In this document: one piece after another, positions 60,001 to 64,000 of the stretch
Position numbering within the stretch: position 1 is the first letter of the stretch
Layout: the number at the start of each line of letters is the position of its first letter
Source of the DNA: Perognathus longimembris pacificus
Lineage: Eukaryota > Chordata > Mammalia > Rodentia > Heteromyidae
NCBI RefSeq assembly: GCF_023159225.1
Contig: NC_063172.1
Location: forward strand, 45,637,832 to 45,701,831
DNA: 64,000 bases
Direction: 5' to 3'
Made by a program: the position numbers and the translations under genes
The notes under the pieces: generated by a model
Told to the model about the DNA's origin: nothing
Seen by the model: only the letters and a program-made list of their open reading frames with translations
Databases searched by the model: none

Positions 60001-63000
60001 TTAAAATAACTAAATAAAAAGGGTCTCTTTAAAAAAAGTTGCAAGAGAACAACATACTCATTGCCATGCTAATTTCTATCTTATAATTTACATATAAGTA
60101 AAGGTCTATTTTAATGGTCATTCTATCTTATAATTTACATATAAGTAAAGGCCTATTTTAATGGTCAATATGTTCTTAGAGCCATTAAATATTTGCCTAT
60201 TGGTAACAGGTTTCAAGTTCAAGAATGAGAAACAAAGGTAGGAATGAAGGAAAATATTACAGTCAAGCAATGATGAAAATAATTTGAATATTCTTAACAG
60301 ATAATACATCAGTAAAAATTTTAAGGAAGTGTATTAAAGAATAAAATACCTAAATATAGAAGATATTGACAGCTACTTCATTTCTATCCAGAAAAAAATA
60401 ATAATATAATCTATATTACTAATCTACTTTAATAGTACATTCATTTCCTTTTCTACCAATATAGTTAAAAAGAAACCAAAACATTTATATTGTGGATTTC
60501 ATTACCTACACCAGTTTTGCTAGTGCTACTTGGCTGTGGTAATCGTGATGATCCTGATGACAAGGTTCCAGGAGAATTTGACTTTTTAAGTGCAGGAGCC
60601 TTATACTAAAATAATGAAAATAAAAATTTTATTACTATAATTTCTGATTATGAATTACAAATTAGTAACTGAAAGGCTCACATACCCCAAGTATAGAAAT
60701 TTACCTTCACAAGAAGTATGGAAAAGAATGGAACTGATGGGTACATGTTATAAAATCATTTAATACTATGGTTAATACTAAGGTCAATACTAATGACTAC
60801 AATTAATATGACTGATAAATGGATAAAAATAAGCAAAATGTTTGTATTCATAAAATTTTTACTGAAATTGAAAAAAAATTATTTCTGACAAAATGGTTGA
60901 ATGGACTATTTGGGTTAATTCATTAACAAAAAAACCTATAAATGCCCAAGAATGTATTAAAGAATATAATGATTATGTAAAATAACATTTTTTGTAGCAT
61001 TGAAAGTTTGCCTAGAGGAAAAGATATTGTCAGGACAATCCCATTTGAGACAATAATCATCTGATCAGTATGTGGATTTTCTCTAGCACAAACTAAAACC
61101 ACCAACTGAAATTAAAATGTGTCTAGATTGATAGCACTCTTAGATACCTGGAAGATAACACTTCTCTGGGAGAAGGCACTTCACTGGAGTAAATACACTG
61201 TATTTTTTTAAGGGTAACAGCAGTAATTAATAATGGTCATGGAAGTAAGTACATAGAAACCATGAATGAGTGGGGGAAATGGCAGCAGGAACAAACAAGG
61301 TAATCTAATACTACAATTACCAGACAGATATTACAAAATAATAATAATTGTATTGTACGTAAAGAAAAATCTGAAAATAACAAGAAACTAGTTATTGTAA
61401 CTATGTCCAAGAAGCTTATAAAAATAAAGGTAAATATAATAAATACAGTAACAGTAAGTGAACATAGAAGAGGATCTTAATGAAGAAATGAAAACAAAAG
61501 ATAGGCATTTTAAAAACCAGAAATAGAACACTGCCAGCATAGCTAGGTTGTTGACTCAAGAAAATTCTTCAGCCTAATGAGAAATAGAAGATGTTAACTT
61601 AGAATTCCAAGAGAGAATGATACAGTTTAGAAATAATGAATACATAAGTACAAAACTTAAAGTATATGTATAGATATACATATGTGCATAAACATTATTT
61701 TTCCCATTTCTTTAAAAATGACTTCTAAAAAGCAGTAACACAAAGACTACATGATAATAGACATCCCTACTCTTGATGTGTATTATAGTGCATGTAGAGT
61801 TACACATATATTAGCATAAAGACAATGAGAGGCAAATAGAAATACCCATAAAAGGAAAGGAATAACTCAAAGATATATGCTATTTTTAGTGTGACAATGT
61901 TTTAAAAAGTAAAAGAGTAAAAAATGTTGTTCATGAAAACAATAAAGAAAATAAATATTAGAAGAGGGGCTGAGAATGTGGCTTAGCAATAGAGTACATG
62001 CCTAGCATACACGAAGCCTTGGGTTTGATTCCTTAAGCACCACATAAACAAAAAAAGCTAAAAGTGGCACTCTGGCTCAAGAGGTAGAGTGTAGCCTTGA
62101 ACAGAAAGAAGTCAGTGACAGTGCTCAGACCCTGAGTCCAAGCCCCAGGACAGAGGGAAAAAAAAAGAGTAACAGAATAAAAAATTATACATATGAACTC
62201 GAAAGCTGAAAAATTGAGCATGGAAGACCTAAACAATTTATCAAAAGTTACACTAACTAGCTGAGAGCTGGTGGCTCATGGCCATAATCCTAGCTACTTA
62301 GAAGGCTGAGATCTGATGACCCAGTCCAAAACCAGCCTGGATAGGAAAGTATGAGACATTTATCTCCAATCAATCTACCAAAAAAGCTAAAGTAGAGTTG
62401 CTGCTTAAGTGGTAGGTAGAGCACTAGTCTTGAGCATAAAAAGCTTAGGGCACCCAGGCCTTGAGTTCAAGCCCTACTATGGCACACACACAAAAAGAAT
62501 TACATTAAATGTAAGTGGCAAAACACTTCAGCCAATAAGAAGTGGCTGTCAAATTGTATTTAAGAAATAAACATAAGACCCAAATACATGCTGGTCTCCA
62601 AACTATTCAAAAATGTATTTAAAGAATAGAGAACAGCCTAAGTTGAAACTGTCATATTCTTATAAAAGGAATGTAGCCGCAGACAGAAAAGGATAATGAG
62701 AAAATTATACATTATATAATTATACATATATATAATTTAAATATAAATATATTATTTTTAGATTTTCTATTTTGGGAATATAACAAAATATAAATGTAAG
62801 CACTGTTTATATTTATGAAATATAAATTATAAAATATTAATATATAATTTATAGTAGAGAAAAGACCAGAATCACAGCTGAAGATTTTAACACATTTCTT
62901 GCAATAACTGATGGGTCACCCAGAAGAAAAGTTAGCCAGTACCAGACATCCTGAACTGAGATTTCAAGAATTTGGCACCTGTAAAACACTAAAACTGTAA

Positions 63001-63653
63001 AACTGTAAAACACAAGCTTTTTTCCAGATAGCATGTAAAATCCAAAAACAAATACCATATGATAGGCAATAAAAAATCTTATAAAGTAGAAATTGTGTCC
63101 AGTAGGTTCTCAGACAAGTGAATTATAAACAACAAAATACCTAGAAACCCCCAACTCTTTAGAGGTAAATTATTGCCTATGAAACTAAAAGGATTACAAA
63201 TCAGATAATATTATAAACAGGATAACTATAACATATAGACTTGTAAGATTTAGTTAGTCTAATGCTAGTACTGTCAAGTTCTTACTTATTCCAGTATATT
63301 TCAAGTGGATTTAATTGAGTAATTTTTCTCAATTAGCCATTTATATTTCTTACTAAATTTCTTAGCATTAATGTATCTAATTTAGCAGATGAGAAAAGTA
63401 TAACCTAGTATCTTATAAATCAAGACACTATAATCTACAAGTACATATGTGACAGTGACATTTTCTAATTGATTTGCAAAAATGATTTAAATTGAATATT
63501 TTACCTGTGCCCGAGGAGCTGGTTTGCCTTTGGTGTCAGTAGAATATTTGCCCTTATTACTAATACGTGCTGCCTGTTCTTTACAGAAATTTATGTGTCT
63601 ATCAGCTGCATTTTCATTGAATCTCCTCTGGCAATATGGACACTGAATATAAT
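47933..63653 (-). CDS. ZC2HC1A: ZC2HC1A (FAM164A), 3' part, five constitutive coding exons; 5' end outside window
   Basis: A zinc finger C2HC-type protein of unknown molecular function. Joining 63,653-63,505, 60,605-60,506, 59,900-59,801, 50,950-50,843 and 48,098-47,933 gives an open frame of 206 residues plus stop; every junction is GT-AG and phase-compatible. The residues start at the second C2HC finger (CPYC, then His and Cys: CX2C-X11-H-X3-C). A long Ser/Pro/Lys-rich, probably disordered linker follows ([14 protein letters not shown]... [12 protein letters not shown]). The end is a Cys pair motif (CHEC-X11-CCEC; CX2C-X11-CX2C), likely a small zinc ribbon, finishing GIRRMIL. The order and sequence agree with human ZC2HC1A (325 aa), of which this is roughly the last two thirds. 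It converges with IL7. A candidate cassette exon is listed separately. Confidence 0.94.
48220..48455 (+). mobile_element. composite 7SL-like/tRNA-like SINE
   Basis: Head ctggcactggtggttagatg, cctgtgatcctagctaatca; middle cagcctgggcagagtccatg; tail aagtttaagccctaatacca. Confidence 0.75.
48710..48990 (+). mobile_element. composite SINE with doubled head
   Basis: Two 7SL-like heads follow each other (gggcaccagtagctcttgca at 48,713; gactggtggtggctcatgtc at 48,784), then the tRNA-like monomer (ggagctgtggctcaaagtgg) and an A-rich tail. Confidence 0.7.
49010..49165 (+). mobile_element. 5'-truncated composite SINE
   Basis: It starts at cagccagcaaagtctgtgag and continues with ctccaattaaccaccat, aagctgtggctcaagtggta and ctgagttcaagcccaggag, running into a (CA)n run. 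Confidence 0.8.
49158..49258. repeat. (CA)n, GGGA-rich and (GACA)n simple repeats
   Basis: A CA-rich tail, then gggggagaaggggagaaggg, then seven GACA-like units (gacagacagacagacagact). Confidence 0.9.
49682..49920 (+). mobile_element. composite 7SL-like/tRNA-like SINE
   Basis: gctgggtgccgatggctcat and cctgtaatcctagctactca form the head. The middle, tRNA-like monomer and (A)n tail at 49,910 are all recognisable. Confidence 0.85.
49922..50048. repeat. (TA)n/(TATG)n microsatellite
   Basis: Alternating TA and TATG/CA sequence grown from the tail of the preceding SINE. Confidence 0.95.
50395..50465 (+). mobile_element. tRNA-like SINE monomer, truncated
   Basis: gctggggttgtggctcaagt, then caaggccctgagtaccacca. 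A solo monomer. Confidence 0.6.
50843..50950 (-). CDS. ZC2HC1A: ZC2HC1A coding exon (fourth of five constitutive exons in window)
   Basis: 108 nt, acceptor ttctag, donor gtatgt. It encodes [16 protein letters not shown] followed by [19 protein letters not shown], with split codons at both ends (GG|A and AG|G). It matches the human order. Confidence 0.94.
51113..51297 (+). repeat. inverted repeat, left arm
   Basis: 185 nt, starting tactcaaggtaaaccaaagg and ending ggtatgtggt. It is the reverse complement of 51,901-52,086 with about 14 mismatches and two small gaps (about 91% by eye). Confidence 0.9.
51901..52086 (-). repeat. inverted repeat, right arm
   Basis: 186 nt, starting accacataccatctatct and ending ccttgagta. 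With the left arm it can fold into a stem of about 185 bp with a 603-nt loop in the ZC2HC1A pre-mRNA. I do not recognise the arm as a known SINE or L1. Confidence 0.9.
52340..52620 (+). mobile_element. LINE-1 3' UTR fragment
   Basis: aggaacaaagggtgaacaaa, cttatgggtagggacgagat and tacctggcttatgtaaatgt match the 3' UTR of the L1 at 3.1-3.35 kb. Confidence 0.7.
53270..53380 (+). mobile_element. LINE-1 3' tail fragment (probable)
   Basis: gggaaacattgatcaagatg, actcctctgtacaactactt and a degenerate A-rich end resemble the L1 3' ends elsewhere. Short. Confidence 0.45.
53632..53748 (-). CDS. ZC2HC1A: candidate ZC2HC1A cassette exon (39 codons)
   Basis: 117 nt, exactly 39 codons, with acceptor ttttaatag and a consensus donor (TACAA|gtaagt). 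Its phase (GG|T in, AA|A out) fits the flanking exons, so inclusion adds 39 residues without a frameshift. The encoded peptide is stop-free and polar ([20 protein letters not shown], then [19 protein letters not shown]). It is not part of the human canonical protein as I know it. Skipping it also keeps the frame (GG|A TCT gives Gly-Ser). The polypyrimidine tract is weak, consistent with alternative use. Confidence 0.6.
57115..57328 (+). mobile_element. IDL-Geo-type dimeric SINE, intact, long A tail
   Basis: A full-length dimer with an A run of about 24 nt. Perfect 16-bp target-site duplications aaagagacaggaatgg lie at 57,099-57,114 and 57,329-57,344. It is among the youngest insertions here. 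The minus-strand ORF across it is spurious. Confidence 0.95.
58680..58830 (+). mobile_element. MIR-like ancient SINE
   Basis: tggctttgagcaaatcactt, tgcttctctcaatgttattc and aatgcccagcacagtgactg are in MIR order. Confidence 0.7.
58845..59260 (-). mobile_element. LINE-1 ORF2 C-terminal fragment (antisense)
   Basis: An open minus-strand frame reads the ORF2 C-terminus: [60 protein letters not shown] and [18 protein letters not shown]. It covers only the last ~130 residues and lacks the 3' UTR, so it is an inert fragment, not a host gene. Confidence 0.85.
59375..59620 (-). mobile_element. composite 7SL-like/tRNA-like SINE (antisense)
   Basis: cttgggcttgaacccacaac, cccatttgagccacagccct, tggttaaatggagataaaag-type middle, then gagtacctaggattataagg. 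Confidence 0.7.
59801..59900 (-). CDS. ZC2HC1A: ZC2HC1A coding exon (third in window)
   Basis: 100 nt, acceptor ttataag, donor gtaagt. It encodes [18 protein letters not shown] and [14 protein letters not shown], with a split Gly codon at each end, and aligns residue for residue with the human linker. Confidence 0.95.
60074..60167. repeat. 47-bp tandem duplication
   Basis: Two adjacent 47-bp units (60,074-60,120 and 60,121-60,167), starting ttctatcttataatttacat, differ at one position (t/c in aaggYctatt). It lies in a ZC2HC1A intron. Confidence 0.95.
60506..60605 (-). CDS. ZC2HC1A: ZC2HC1A coding exon (second in window)
   Basis: 100 nt, acceptor attttag, donor gtaatg. It encodes [18 protein letters not shown] and [15 protein letters not shown] plus one base. 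The serine-rich linker matches the human order. Confidence 0.95.
61967..62167 (+). mobile_element. IDL-Geo-type dimeric SINE
   Basis: gggctgagaatgtggcttag, cttgggtttgattccttaag, then ctggctcaagaggtagagtg and ctgagtccaagccccaggac. Moderately diverged; target duplications are unclear. Confidence 0.8.
62258..62500 (+). mobile_element. composite 7SL-like/tRNA-like SINE
   Basis: tgagagctggtggctcatgg, cataatcctagctacttaga, then ttgctgcttaagtggtaggt and gagttcaagccctactatgg. Confidence 0.8.
63505..63653 (-). CDS. ZC2HC1A: ZC2HC1A coding exon with C2HC zinc finger (first in window)
   Basis: 149 nt, acceptor gttttag, donor gtaaaa. It completes an Asp codon (g|AT), then encodes [39 protein letters not shown] and [10 protein letters not shown]. 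The ligands Cys-Cys-His-Cys (CX2C-X11-H-X3-C) are all present. The open frame continues upstream of the acceptor by chance. Confidence 0.96.
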
Positions 63654-64000
63654 CTAAAACAGATCCACATGGAAACAAATTAATTATTATTAACACCTGA
63701 AATAGACATAAAGAATCACTGGTTTCAACAGAGTAATTTAAAATACATAATATAAATAATAACACCTGATAATAAAAAATAGTGTAACATTTACCCTGAC
63801 TTACCTATGGTTAGTATAGACTTTAAAGAAAAAGTCCAATTAAAAAATCCTAGCTTTTTGCTAGCTTTCTATCAAATCTGAGGAAAATTAATGGGAAAAA
63901 AATTAAAAGACAAGGCAAAGAAAATTATAATTCCTTTTCTACCTGTATATTACTATATGTTTTGATTATAGATACAAATTTTATACGGCAGTAAATAATA
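63654..64000 (-). other. ZC2HC1A intron, truncated by the window edge
   Basis: No upstream exon (which should end in a proline-rich ...YDP stretch) is present before the right edge, so the N-terminal finger and start codon lie outside. Confidence 0.75.

Larger units (their letters stand above)
60606..63504 (-). other. ZC2HC1A intron
   Basis: 2,899 bp, gtaaaa...attttag. It holds two SINEs (61.97 and 62.26 kb) and an A/T block near 62,700-62,860. No further exon was recognised. Confidence 0.8.

Noticed and set aside
63799..63830. Minus-strand consensus donor (CATAG|GTAAGT) near the right edge, as a possible ZC2HC1A exon end
   Set aside because: The sequence before it has stops in the needed frame and no similarity to the expected upstream exon, so it is treated as a cryptic site.

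Overview
This is mammalian nuclear DNA. It is AT-rich, has spliced genes with GT-AG introns, and carries dense SINE and LINE-1 debris. The most informative repeat is a dimeric SINE whose left half is ID/tRNA-Ala-like and whose right half is a second tRNA-like monomer. That matches the IDL-Geo family described from geomyoid rodents (kangaroo rats, pocket mice, pocket gophers), so I place the window in a geomyoid rodent; I cannot name the species.

Layout. 1-11,600 is intergenic sequence with L1 3' fragments, SINEs and a large (GGGA)n tract. 11,600-42,840 is interleukin-7 (IL7) on the + strand: an IRF/ISRE-like site, a CpG island, an AUG-rich 5' leader and five coding exons (11,927-11,936; 17,388-17,533; 37,518-37,598; 38,640-38,774; 41,855-41,962). 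These splice in phase into an intact 159-residue precursor with the six family cysteines. It resembles the mouse form in lacking the extra exon that human IL7 carries before its last exon. Intron 2 (20 kb) is packed with nested L1 and SINE copies. 42,840-45,890 is the short interval between convergent genes and contains a strong CTCF-like motif. From 45,890 to the right edge is the 3' part of ZC2HC1A (FAM164A) on the - strand: five constitutive coding exons recognised by homology, with the 5' exons lying beyond the window.

The two genes run tail to tail, the arrangement known in other mammals. IL7 makes a secreted lymphoid cytokine; ZC2HC1A makes a poorly characterised zinc-finger protein. 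Nothing suggests a shared pathway.

Main items for follow-up: (1) a 117-nt, phase-compatible candidate cassette exon in ZC2HC1A (53,632-53,748); (2) a 185-nt inverted repeat, about 91% identical by eye with a 0.6-kb spacer, in the intron just downstream of that exon; (3) a chain of overlapping upstream ORFs in the IL7 leader, the last of which overlaps the IL7 start out of frame; (4) the CTCF-like motif between the convergent 3' ends; (5) a 5'-inverted L1 and several nested insertions. I found no bacterial, phage or CRISPR content and no clearly new multi-gene system.
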